Of a stretch of DNA of 64,000 nucleotides, positions 22,673 through 32,962 are shown one piece after another. Origin of the DNA: Mrakia gelida (lineage: Eukaryota; Basidiomycota; Tremellomycetes; Cystofilobasidiales; Mrakiaceae). The stretch's first letter is position 1. Each line of letters starts with the position of its first letter. Location: assembly GCA_024345305.1 (NCBI GenBank), contig BRON01000006.1, positions 992,001-1,056,000 of the forward strand, in the 5' to 3' direction. The translations under genes and the position numbers were made by a program. The notes under the pieces were generated by a model. The model made no database searches, was not told the DNA's origin, and saw only the letters and a list, made by a program, of their open reading frames with translations.

Positions 22673-22947
22673 CAAAGCGTGCGTATCGGATACTCAAAGG
22701 CTTTAGCATCTCGGAGGTATGCTTTTTGAAAGCTTTTTGACCTCGAGGGAGGGATGGAATCTGTTGGACATTGGACGAAGAGATGGAAGGGAGGGGGAGG
22801 GAAGGTTTTGAAAAGCTCCATCCTTTCCTCCCCTTTCCTCTCCTCTCTTTCGACATAAGGGTAGAACTGTTACCTAAGAAGACAAAGCGGAGACTATATA
22901 CTACTGTCGAAGACCTGGTGGAAATAGAGGGAAATTATAGGATAAAA

Positions 22948-24110
22948 TTAAAGCTTCGCGTCCGCGACGACTTGATCAAGGTTCTCGTCGAGCGTTTGTA
23001 CATCAACCGCGTTCTGGGTGCTCCCGAGCTCGATGGTGCCGACGAAAAAGAAAATGATGGCGATGGGAATGAGCACTACACAGACCCAAAGGTGAATGAA
23101 GAAAAAAGGAACGTCAGCGACGAGAGGGAGCGCAAAAGGTGAAACGCGACGCGACGAACGAAGGCAAGTGGAAATGATGCAGATCTCTTCGAAACAGTTC
23201 CGAAAGAAGCGACGAGCGTGGTTCCGATGGGATTGCTGGCGGAGTATCGGGTGCCGAGTGACCAAGACCTGTTGAGAGACAAGCTTCAGCGATCAGAAAA
23301 GAGGCGGGACAGGGATGAAAGAGAAGGGCCCGCTGGACGTCGTAGAGAAGCTGGATCTTGCTCTCGTCAGGGAAACGAACAGTACGAATGGCGAGGGTAT
23401 CTTTGTACCAGATTCCGCCAGCTGTGAAAAGGGATTGAACTTCTGAATCAACGTCACAATCCAAACCTAGTCGAGTCAGAGGAAAAAGCGCAGACGAACC
23501 GATCAAGAGCCCGAACCATTCTCCCAGAACTCCAACTCCAGCAAGGAAACCGAAAGCGGTGACGGAGGCCACATCTGCGAGAATGACTGAAGCTTGAGCT
23601 GTGACGAGGATGGCGAGCTGGGAGAGTCTTTCTCCGATTCCTTGGAGGATTTGGCAGACGACGAACTGAGGAAGCGGTGAGGAGAGGCAGTCAGTTCGGC
23701 TCGCGTTCTTCAAATGCGAAGTGTGGGGAGATGAAGTGGGAAATCACTTCGGCTGTGCCGGAAGCTCCACCTGAGGCCAAGGAACCGGAAGTTTAGCGAA
23801 GGAGGGGGGAAGACGGAGACGCGACGCGACGAACCAGTTCGGATCATGATCACGACGCCGACGAGTTGAGCGAGGAGTCCATTGAAAAGGACCCACTGCA
23901 CGAGCAGTACACAAGGGTCAGCACAAAGAGATGGAGGAGGGGGAAGAAGCGAAAGCGGCGAGAAGGCGTCGTCGAGACTGTCGAAAAACCTTGCTGAATT
24001 TCCGAGTGAAAGCCATCGCGACTCCAGCAGCGACAGCAGCTCCATCTGCACGCGCACATGTAGAAGGAGAAGATGTCAGTCTGCCATCAAAATAATTTCA
24101 GGCGAGAGAA
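22948..24110 (-). pseudogene. Truncated siderophore-iron transporter (MFS, SIT family)
   Basis: Minus-strand exons read, in order: AAVAAGVAMAFTRKFSK, WVLFNGLLAQLVGVVIMIRT, VCQILQGIGERLSQLAILVT, AQASVILADVASVTAFGF, a GGIWYKDTL block, FPDESKIQLLYDVQRAL, and the C-terminal membrane span plus GTIELGSTQNAVDVQTL. This is the second half of a 14-span siderophore-iron:H+ symporter of the ARN/MirB type, which imports ferric siderophores. Family hallmarks such as QASV-PH-ADVA and GAIWTNTLP are altered here. No counterpart of the first half exists upstream (24110-24900), so the gene lacks its N-terminal eight or so membrane spans and cannot make a transporter. Confidence 0.6.
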
Positions 24111-24535
24111 GCTCAGCTCAGCTCACATCTCGTCACCTGCTCACGCTCGGAAGGTTGTCGGTCGGAACGAGCGGCATAAGCTGAAGAGAGCTAGTCTATC
24201 TGTAGAGAGATTGATTGCTTTGAACGCTTCGCATAATCCAAATCGCCCCCCCATCGAAAGTAAGAGCTCCAGGTGAGTTCGCTTTCCCTGCCACTTCCCC
24301 TTAGTTTTATATCGGTCGAGCAGCGGGGCGGCGATTTTGGCGATGGAGGCTGAGCTCCCTTCCTTCCTTCTTCCCTCCCTCCCAGCTCGACTCCCTTTCT
24401 CCTCCCTCTCCCCTCCCAACAGCTCGATTGCTCCCATTCCTCGTCTCTCGCGTGGCCAGAACCCTTCCTTTCCCGCCTAAATCCTCCTTCATGCCCGAAG
24501 ACTGGTCGTCCGTCCTTTCGCGCGTTGGATCGTAG

Positions 24536-24906
24536 CCATCGCTATCGGACTCGCGCGCGTACTTCAAGGGATAAGGGAAGCTGGTTTGGATCTACAGGGA
24601 GGCGTGGGGAAAGTCGTACATCTCCGCTATTGGGGGTGGGGGAGAAGAGTGACTCCCCTCGTCCCTCGATCTCAGCAAAACAACCCAGAGCGACAATGAC
24701 TCGATAACGGGCAATTTTCTTCGGTCGTCGCTCCCCCTTCCCTCCTTCTACCATCGATGGCCATCAATATCGGACTTGTCGCGTACGCCCAGGGACAGGG
24801 GAAGCTGGGTTGAATCTACAGGGAGGCGTGGGGAGAGTCGAACTTTGCCATTTTTTGAGGGTGGGGGAGAAGAGCGACTCCCTTCGTCCCTCGATCGCAG
24901 CAGAGA
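24536..24906. repeat. Direct duplication, about 145 bp, two diverged units
   Basis: Unit 1 (about 24536-24683) and unit 2 (about 24767-24906) share TATCGGACT, AAGCTGG-TTG, ATCTACAGGGAGGCGTGGGG, GGGTGGGGGAGAAGAG and CCCTCGAT blocks in the same order at roughly 80 percent identity. They are separated by about 85 bp, and the second unit ends 16 bp before LTR-A at 24923. No coding frame is conserved across both units. Confidence 0.65.
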
Positions 24907-24922
24907 CAACGAGCGACTTTCC

Positions 24923-25149
24923 TGTTGTTAAGTTGTCCACTTGAGCTTAGGGATGTCTGCAGGATGCGGTTCAAAGCTACTTGTATAAAGCTAGCTTCTC
25001 GAAAGGTTTATATACTATGGAAATGGTCACGTGATCTGAAGGTAGCTTACAAAGCTGTTTACGAAGAATGGTTACTAACAAGGGGACTGAACGAGACGTG
25101 TAACTAAGCTACTACGTAAGACCTTTCTGCGAGTCGCCACCTTCCAGCA
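24923..25149 (-). mobile_element. LTR-A, 3' LTR of degenerate copia element
   Basis: 227 bp, minus orientation, beginning TGTTGTTAAGTTGTCC and ending CCACCTTCCAGCA on the plus strand. Relative to the nearly intact copy at 62882-63108 it carries several substitutions, including one in the terminal CCAACA. The conserved TCACGTGA and TATATA motifs are retained. It adjoins the end of the pol-like remnant. Confidence 0.85.
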
Positions 25150-27130
25150 CGACGAGCTGAGAGTCCTTCCTTTATTTCCCCCCTCTGCGGGTTTCCATCC
25201 ATGTCTCCGCTGGTCTTTTGATTCACGCGCGAAGTTTCCTTTTGGATGTTAAGCGATTTCTTGAACCGTTCGAGCTTTTCGACTCCGAGAGCCTTAGTGA
25301 GGATGTCTGCCTGCATGTCCTCGGTGGGACAGTAGTTGAGCTTGATGAATCCTATGTTGGGTCTCTCATCCGTATTCGTACGCGACGTCGATATGCTTGG
25401 TCTTCTCCGAGTGAGCACCGTTCTTGGTTGTTTCGATAGCGCCTTGGTTGTCGACGTTTGGTGGGATCGATCCTGTGTCGTATTCGAGCTCAGCGAGTAT
25501 CTTGGCGACCCATCTGAGGTTCCGGCATCCTGCGGAGAGAGCGATGTACTCCGCTTCCAGAGAAGAGAGACTGATTGCCTTTTGGCGTCGACTCGCCCAG
25601 ATGACTGTGGATCCAAAGACCTTGACGACGAATCCTGTTGTTGATCGTCTTGACTACGTGTCTCCGGCATAGTCGGAGTCGGTCCATAGTTCTGCGATTG
25701 GAGCGTCCGAGTGTCCTCCAGGTTGAAGCGACGTGTCCGCTGATTCTTGTAGGTATCGCATGACCATCTTGACTGCTCCCCAGTGATCCATTCGTGGGTT
25801 CGAACTGGATCGGCTGAGAACTCCGACGGCGAAGGCGATATCCGGTCGAGTGCAGACTTGGAGGTACATCAACGATCCCACCGCTTCGAGTAGGGTACTC
25901 CGTCCAGCTTCTCTGATCCCGAATTCTCCGATTGGACCGAAAGTTGCCTAAAGTCGTCCATCGGAACCTTGTTTGGTTTAGCGTCGACCATGTTGAATCG
26001 TTCGAGGACCGTTTGAACGTATCGTTCCTGGCTGAGGTCCATTGTCCCCGCCTTGCAGTCCCTCGTAACGTCGATTCCGAGGATGGTTCCTGGGTTGAGG
26101 TCTCCTCTGTCGTCGATCTTGAATTCCTTTTGGATCTCCGTCATCACCCATTACAAATCCTCCTTGTCTCCTGCGGCGACGAAGTCGTCAACGTACTGGA
26201 CCAACATGATCCGTCGTCCCTTCCTATGCCCTATGTAGATGCAAGGGTCCACTTCGAGTGGATAGATATTGAGTTGAGTTTGAAAGAACTTTGAGGAATG
26301 ATTGTAGAACGCGAGTGGTGACTGCTTGAGTCCGTACAGGGCCTTGAGGAGATGCACGACGAGTTTCTTCTTGTCGGCTCCCTTTTATTCGTACCCTGTT
26401 GGCTGTTCCATGAAGACCGTTTCCACTAAGTCTGCTGTGAGAAACGCCGTCTTAAAGTCTCCTTGGACTAGATCGAGATCCTTTGATGCGGCGATGGCGA
26501 GGACGATCCTGAGTTAGTTGAGCTTTGAAACCGGCGCGTACGTCTCGACGTAGTCGACTCCTTCTTGCTGACTGAGTCCCTTGGCGACCCATCTAGTTTT
26601 GAAGCGAGTAATCCTCCCGTCGGCTCCTTTCTTGAGCGCGTAGACCCAGCGACCTCCGACCGTTTTTGATCCTGAGGGTAGCTCCGTGAGTTCAAAGACT
26701 TCGTTCCCTTCCATCGACGCCATCTCTTCGTCCATAGCTTCCCTCCAGAAGTAGGCGTGCTCCGACGCCATGGCTTCTTCGTATGTATTTGGGACGGAGG
26801 GTGGTGGAAGATCCTCGAGTCTGGGTTGCGTCGCTTGAGCGGGTCCGGCGAAGTCCTCCGAAATGAAGTCGGTGATGTCGTAGTCCGTCTGGACAAATCT
26901 TGCCGAGTCTCCTGTTCCTGTGAATGGCGTCTTGTTCCGTTGACCTCGTCCGCAGCTCCCATTCAAATCGACCGCCGGTTCATCGATGATGGGCTCGTAA
27001 GTGTAGGAGTGCTTGACGCGTAATAAGTTGGGTCTCCTTGCCTCGGTCTTCCTGAGCGGGTCTGGTTGGCTGGACTTGACTAGATTCTGTTCCTCATTCA
27101 TGTCAAACGAGAAGATGTCCAGTACTAAGG
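25150..27130 (-). pseudogene. Degenerate Ty1/copia pol (RT and RNase H)
   Basis: Minus-strand frames give, in order, the linker before reverse transcriptase, RT motifs (GRWVYALKKGADGRI, GLSQQEGVDYVETYAP, LLKALYGLKQSP, and the catalytic LVQYVDDF at about 26190), then the RNase H region (RPDIAFAVGVLSR, ELWTDSDYAGD, SLEAEYIALSAG). The reading is broken by stops after PVSKLN (about 26515) and near 26385, and by frame changes near 26150, 25880 and 25670. Gag, protease and most of integrase are absent: similarity ends at about 27130. It is an old, 5'-truncated copy of the family whose 3' end is still open at 63139-64000. Confidence 0.85.
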
Positions 27131-27325
27131 ACGACTCACTTCGCTAACCTTACCTCATGAGCATAGTGCTTTTCGGTAGTGACGGCGTAGTGAAACGGGC
27201 AGATCTTGGACTTCGAAAGCTTCTGGACAGAAACCAGATCTTGACCCGTTTTCTTGTAGGAGTCAGTGTTGGTGAAATTTGGCTACCTCAGAACCTTAAA
27301 AAACCCTTGCTGCCTTTTCAGAGAT

Positions 27326-27615
27326 TGTTCTTAGGTTAGCGCTTCAGGAGGATGTTCTTCAAGATGTGTATGTAAGGTAGTGTAGACTAGGACTCACAAG
27401 GATGTTCTTTGGTACAAGTGAAGAAGCAACACCTGCCAGGTCTCTGTTCGCCTTATATACGCCCAAGGCCCATTTCACAGAACCTTCTGGAACCTAACTA
27501 AAATAACTAGCTATAGCGACGTCAGTACACTAATGATAGAAATAGAGAAACAGAGATAATCAAAGAGAAAGTTTCAGAGTGCGACTCGTCGCGTTGACGC
27601 AGCTCGCCCAGTGTC
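27326..27615 (-). mobile_element. LTR-B copy B4 (minus, upper end uncertain)
   Basis: On the minus strand it contains the LTR-B landmarks in order: CGACGAGTCGCACT, GTATATAAGGCG (TATA, about 27455), CTTCACTTGTACCAAAGAAC, an intron-like segment (27342-27397, 56 nt; donor GTGAGTCC, acceptor CTGAAG) and a terminal CTAAGAACA. The sequence upstream of the donor (AAGAACATCCTT) is repeated near the acceptor (AAGAACATCCTCCTGAAG). The 5' end is blurred. It is diverged from B1 and B3, so it belongs to a third subfamily or is old. It separates the copia remnant from the kinase gene. Confidence 0.65.
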
Positions 27616-27973
27616 CTCCACTTTCGAGGGAGGTGGGTTAAGGCTAGGGTCAACCGTCCAGAAGAAGCAGAATAATTGAAGTATAAGAGTATGAAGAGGT
27701 GCTTGTATTTGATGATAGCGAACAAGTAAAGGATAGCGAAGAGAAGGACATAATGCGAATGAAGACTACGACGACGAGAACGTGAGTGTGTGCGATGAAG
27801 GAGGACAGAAGACAGAGAGCAGAAGCAGCAGCGAGTCGAAATTCTAGAAAGTACTTCGGAGAGGTTGCGAGAACAAGCAGAGTGTAGGTAGACCGGAGTG
27901 CAGAAAAGGAGGAGAGGGTAAATCGAAAGAAAGAGAGCAGGGCAACGCGAGGAGAAAGAACGATGTTTACAGC

Positions 27974-29356
27974 TCAAGCAGCAGAAGGGTATGAGGCTGG
28001 AAGCTGATGTCCGAGCGGCCTCTCGCTCCCCTCCACTCGAAGAAGCTCCTCGATCTTCTCCGACGCGAACATGGCCTCTCCCTGCTCTCTACTTCTTGCG
28101 CGTCCGCCGAGGGCAGGAAGTTTGACGAGCTCGTCCTCTACCGAGCCTCGACGCGACGAGGCTGCCGATCCCATCTTGTCGGTCACTGGGAACTCGGGAG
28201 CGGGAGGGAGTGAGGGACTAGTGGAGGAGGATCCGCCGCGCGACGAGGAAGGAGAGAGGTGCTTCGCGTCCTTGAAAAAGAGGGAGATGGACTTGGGCTC
28301 GTTGAAGTTTATGGGGTGGTAGAGAGTTTGATGGAAGGAAGGTTTGTGAGGGTTGAGAGAGGCGAAGATGAGCTGGTTGGAGCTGGAGGAGAAGAGATGG
28401 GAGTTGGTGGGAGGGTAGGGTGAGATGAGGCGGTGATCCGGCGACGCGTTCCCCTCGTTGGCGCAAGTCGACCTAGCTCCGTGCGACGAGGAGAAGTTGT
28501 AGATCCCGGCCATCGAGGAGGTAGATTCCGAGAAGGAATTGGTCGGGGAGGATAGGAGGGATTGAGGTCGAGGAAGAGGAGCATTGAGAAGAGATGGAGG
28601 AGAGATGGAGGGGGATTGCGAGGCATGCGAGAGAAGGAGGGCCTGAGCAGCGAGTTGACGACGTCTAAATGCACGAAGAAAAAGATCAGGTCAGTACAGA
28701 GCGACTTGCAGGGAATAGCAGAGAGAAGAGGAGAGAACCTGACCTTCGCTCCTCCTCAACCGCTCGAAGCCGTTCCTTCACCCTGTACGCCGCAGGCCAA
28801 CCACTCGACACTGCAGCTTTCCTCGCAGCCTCGGTAGCCCCCATCAACTCGTCCTCGTCCATCGTCCAGCTCCCCACTCCCTCGACCAACTCTCTGAGGT
28901 GCTGGATTCCGATCCTTCGACTCGGGTCGAGTTCGAAGATGCAGCGAAGGATGTGGTTGGTTTGGAGGGAGACGGGGAGGATAGAGCGAAGGAAGTCGGG
29001 GTCAGCGAGGAAAGATCGGAAGGTTTTGTCGGAGGTGGTAGCTTGACGCCATCTGAAGAAAAGAAGAGTGAACAAAAGCGTCAACGGCGAGGGCGAACAT
29101 ACGGAGACGTGACGAGGCGGGACGAACGGGTTTCGTCCGCAAGTCAGGTTGACCAGGATCACGCCCAGCGACCAGATGTCGTTTGGAGCAGTCGAGTACG
29201 AGTTACGGCGTGAGTAGATGCCACCTTGGGTCTCTAAAAAGAGAGAAAGAAGCGGAGCGGAGGGTCAGAGCGGGAATAGTCGAGCGACACGAGGCGTCAC
29301 TTGCAGCTACTGCTGTTACTTTTGCTAGAGTGAGAGGACGGAAAGACGCACCTGGA
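27974..29356 (-). pseudogene. RAN1/KSP1-like Ser/Thr kinase, C-terminal half
   Basis: Minus-strand exons encode GGIYSRRNSYSTAPNDIWSL, GVILVNLTCGRNPW-RQA, DKTFRSFLADPDFLRSILPV and FELDPSRRIGIQHLRELV, the F-to-XI subdomains (C-lobe) of a Ran1/Ksp1-type kinase. In the family, NLTCGRNPW and PDFL..ILP are characteristic. A Ser/Pro-rich tail follows and ends at a stop near 27974. The N-lobe, HRD and DFG exons are missing: at 29357 the coding strand runs directly into the TG end of a copia LTR. The retained half is free of obvious stops, so the truncation may be recent. Without catalytic residues it cannot be an active kinase. Confidence 0.65.
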
Positions 29357-29583
29357 TGTTGGAAGGTGGCGACTCGCAGAGAGGTCTTACGTGGTAGCTT
29401 AGTAACGCGTCTCGTTCAGTCCCCTTGTTAGTAACCATTCTTCGTAAACAGCTTTGTAAGCTACCTTCAGATCACGTGACCATTTCCATAGTATATAAAC
29501 CTTTCGAGTAGCTAGCTTTATACAACAAGCTTTGAACCACATCCTGCAGACATCCCTAAGCTCAAGTGGACGACCCAACAACA
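29357..29583 (+). mobile_element. LTR-A, 5' LTR of truncated copia element
   Basis: 227 bp, TGTTGGAAGGTGGCGACTCG ... GACGACCCAACAACA. It differs from the minus-strand LTR at 62882-63108 at only about two positions by eye, which indicates recent activity of the family. It contains TCACGTGA and TATATAAA. The bases after it (CGTTATCAGCACCAG, about 29584) are conserved in the copy at 59526 and are the likely primer-binding region; I did not match them to a tRNA. Confidence 0.9.
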
Positions 29584-29632
29584 CGTTATCAGCACCAGTT
29601 CGCCACCACTCGCTAAGCAACAATCCTTCGTC

Positions 29633-30110
29633 ATGTCAAGCAACTACTCCAAGAAGCTGGATCACAAGCTGTTCAAACTCACTGCTCTCGATGGTACCAA
29701 CTACGAGACGTGGTCAGTAAGGATGGAGATCGCTTTTGGAGAAGCAGGAATCAAGCCCGTCGTCCTCGGTACGAAAACCAGGCCCAACCTCACCCCGGAA
29801 ATTATGGAAAAGGACACCACCGGACAAGAGGTCGTGAAGCAGCAGAACAACGTCAAGGACATCGAAGAATGGGACCATATGGACGAGTTCGCGCTCCACA
29901 GGATTCAAATGGCGGTCAGCGACCGAGAACTACCTCGGATCCGGAACTGCAAACACGCAAAGGAGGCATGGGATCTTCTGAGGAAGACTCACAAGGTGGA
30001 AGGAGGAGCGGGAGAGGTCATGGCCATCCGAAGGATGAGGGAGGGACCCCTGAGGTCGACGCGAGGAAGCAAGGAAGCTCGGCTTCAAGATGGAAGCAAG
30101 GTTGCCCGAG
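29633..30110 (+). pseudogene. Copia Gag, N-terminal part
   Basis: Starts MSSNYSKKLDHKLFKL 50 bp after the LTR. Includes TNYETWSVRMEIAFGEAG, KDIEEWDHMDEFALHRIQ and CKHAKEAWDLLRKTHKVEG, the fold of copia-type Gag (UBN2/DUF4219-like), which builds the virus-like particle. After MAIRRMREG (about 30045) similarity to a normal Gag becomes doubtful and no CCHC knuckle, protease, integrase or RT follows. The frame stays open to about 30310 but is of low complexity. So the element is 3'-truncated and non-autonomous. Confidence 0.8.
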
Positions 30111-30310
30111 GTTCAGTCATCCTGAGTTCATCATCTCTCTTTCGTACACTGTCGTGGGGACTAAATAGTTGTCGGAGATGGCTGGGTTCTGGATCGGATG
30201 TATTTCCCCCTCTCCTTCCGATCTACGTCTGTTCTCCCCCCTCGTCCAGTCTCATCTACAGTGCTTCGAGCCGTTCCTTTACCTTAGAGCTGATCTTAAA
30301 ATCTCCCTGA

Positions 30311-32962
30311 TCTCCAACACTGGTAACACTTGACGACCTTCACTTTCTCCTTCTCTTCTTACTTACGGTCTTTTCTACTTCTACGAGCTATCACTCCTTG
30401 GGTAGCTATCTTGCTCATCCTCTTTGCTACTCCCTTTGAATCTGGCTCGCTACGACCGTCGACTTCCCTGTCGGCCCGCTCCGTTTCACTGCGCCTTCGT
30501 CTTTCGCCTCTACGACCCTGCGCTCACCTTGGATTCCAACGGATCGAGTCTCGGGTCCTGATAGGTTCTCGCTTGCTCTAGCTCATTACTCCTCGTCCTC
30601 GCGACTCGCCCACGCCCAAGCGGTTCACTTCTACGTCCATAGCGACTCACCGTTACCCATGGCGGTTCCCCCCCGCTCCCAGCAGCCCCTCGTCCCTCGG
30701 AGCTCACTCTCCTCTTCACCTCACAGCCTCTCTCGATCCCTCTCTCTCACCGACCCGGCCTCAGCCCATCACAATGTCTGTGCATCGACTCCAAGAAACG
30801 GTCCCGCCGCCTCTCCTGAGGTCTTCAAGGTCACGGCTTCCGGGTGACTGCGACAACAAACACCTTTCTCTTCGAAGCGGAGGGGGAGAAACGCAGGGCT
30901 TTCAGCCGATTCTGTTCAGATCGACGTAGGGTCTACTGAAGCACAGCAAAGAAGGTTTTGCAGTACCTGCTCATCTTTGAAGAAGAGAGGAGGGGGAAAC
31001 GAGAGGGAAGGCAAGGAGACGGCAAAACGCGACGGAGATGAGGATAAGGAACCCAACGGCTTCTCTTGTACGTTCGCTTCCTCTCTGAGACCTCCTTGCC
31101 GCGGTCAGGCAAAAAATTGACCTCAAACATCCTCCTCGAACTTTTTAACCCCACAAGGGGCAAGGAGAAATTCACGCTGTGAACGACTTTTTGTTGACTC
31201 TCCTTTTTGCGTCGACAGGAGCATTCAGACGAACCGTGTCGAAATGGGAAGCAGAGGAGAAGACGGCAATATCGAGATCAATCGAGATCAACAAGGAAGT
31301 CTGAGCTGTGCCAGGAGTAGGGCGATGGCGATCTCGTTCAAGGACGCGACGAGAGGTGCGAGGTGAGGGAAGTTCCGTCAGAGTAAAGGGCGCTCCTTCG
31401 TCCGATTATTTGGTCTGCCAGGAGGCGAAGAGGATAAAGGATCAGCTTTGTGCGATTCACGGAGCTGGAAGCAAGTCTGAAGAAAGAGAAACGGCAACGA
31501 AGTGGAGGAAGGAAGAACGAAGCTCTCCTCGTGTGCTCCTCAAAGTACACCGTCCACTCCAGAGCTACCACCGAGCTGACGTAACACTTGCTCGTAGCGT
31601 CGAAACCAGTACCAGTCGGAAGGGTCGAGTTTCTGATCGATGCGAAGTGGAGGTACTTCCCCTGCCTGATGATGAGAGGCGTGACGGATGTTCCGGTGGC
31701 AGAGATGTTTGTGCCTGATTTCTTGAGTGGCATCGCGCTGTAATGACCTGAGGCAAGGCATGAAGGCCGGCGGGAGAGGGGGAGCGATAGCTGACCCTGG
31801 CTGAGCGAAGAAAGGGGGCGGGCTACTGGTCTGAGTCAATGTGATCCAAATCAACTGCCTGGCTGGGGGTGGGGTCAGAGGGAGGGGCGGAGCCAGTCGT
31901 ACGAGCGGTGCAGAAGGCGTTGGAGGGTTCGCTTACCTGTGTGTACTCCCACCTGCCTCTTTGAGTGAGTATCCTAGTGGGTGGGGCTGAAGACCGGAAG
32001 GAGCAGGACAAGCCATGCTGAACGTCAAAGGTGACCTCAGTTCTTGCTCCTAGTTGCGTAGAAAGTGGTCGCGACTCGATCGATGAACGTGTTGCTTTCA
32101 CTTCGTTTCGCCGACGGCGCGTCTGACTTTCGTCGGACTCGCTCTTCCTCTCCACACTCGTCATCAGCTACAGAAACCTCAGATGTCCCTCCTCCCTCCC
32201 AGGACATTATTTATGCTAGATAACGTCCGAAAAGTTGTTTGGATCATTCGGGGCGCGTTTCTCATTAACAGCTCAGCCTGTAGGGTCAATTTCCTTCTTT
32301 CTGACTGCCTCACTGTGCCGACTTCCTCGCCCCCTGTCGTTTTCCTTGCTTCTAAAGCATTCGCCGATCGTGTTAAGGAAGAAAAATATACCTTGGCCAG
32401 CATCTCATGAGGTGTCCTAGCCGTGAAGAATGTATGGGGTCGAGGAAGCAGGAAAGATGGTGTTGAAAAGACCGGTTCCCGAGCTGAGGGGCGGGATCTG
32501 CATGATTTTGGAGCATCATGTTCCTAATACCTCGGCACCTTTGTTCGAAAGGCGAAGGAAACTACGCCTCTTTGCAAGCTTCAGCTTCGGGAAAGTTCAT
32601 CCAAAGCTGTGACTACAATTCTGACTTCGTTCTCTGTAAGCATGTGAGGAGGTATCTTGCGCGACGTTCCATTGTGCTGGTGGCAATCTGAACAAGTCAG
32701 CACACATTCCGGCTCGATGGATCTGGAGCTCTTCGGCCCCGGCGTCCCATGCAGGAACGTCCCGATGTCTCACCCACCCGTGGATCCTCTTTCCACGAGT
32801 TCGGAGATATTCACAGCGACCGCCACCAAGGAACGCTTGGGGTAACAAAGCGATATCCCAAGCTGTTCGGAAAAAGTACCCCAATTCTTCGAAATCCCCC
32901 GCTTCTACTCCACCTACCTCATCCCTCTCACTCCTCCCTCTTACCTCTTCACAAACCCACCC
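30311..32962. other. Mostly non-coding; one doubtful minus ORF
   Basis: No family is recognisable over 2.6 kb. A minus-strand frame at 31733-31560 (MPLKKSGTNISATGTSVTPL, then KYLHFASIRNSTLPTGTGF and KCYVSSVVALEWTVYF) has protein-like composition with an acceptor-like edge and may be an exon of a lost gene. The remainder is pyrimidine-rich. The last 100 bp before 32963 look like a 5' untranslated region of the Zn2Cys6 gene. Confidence 0.35.
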
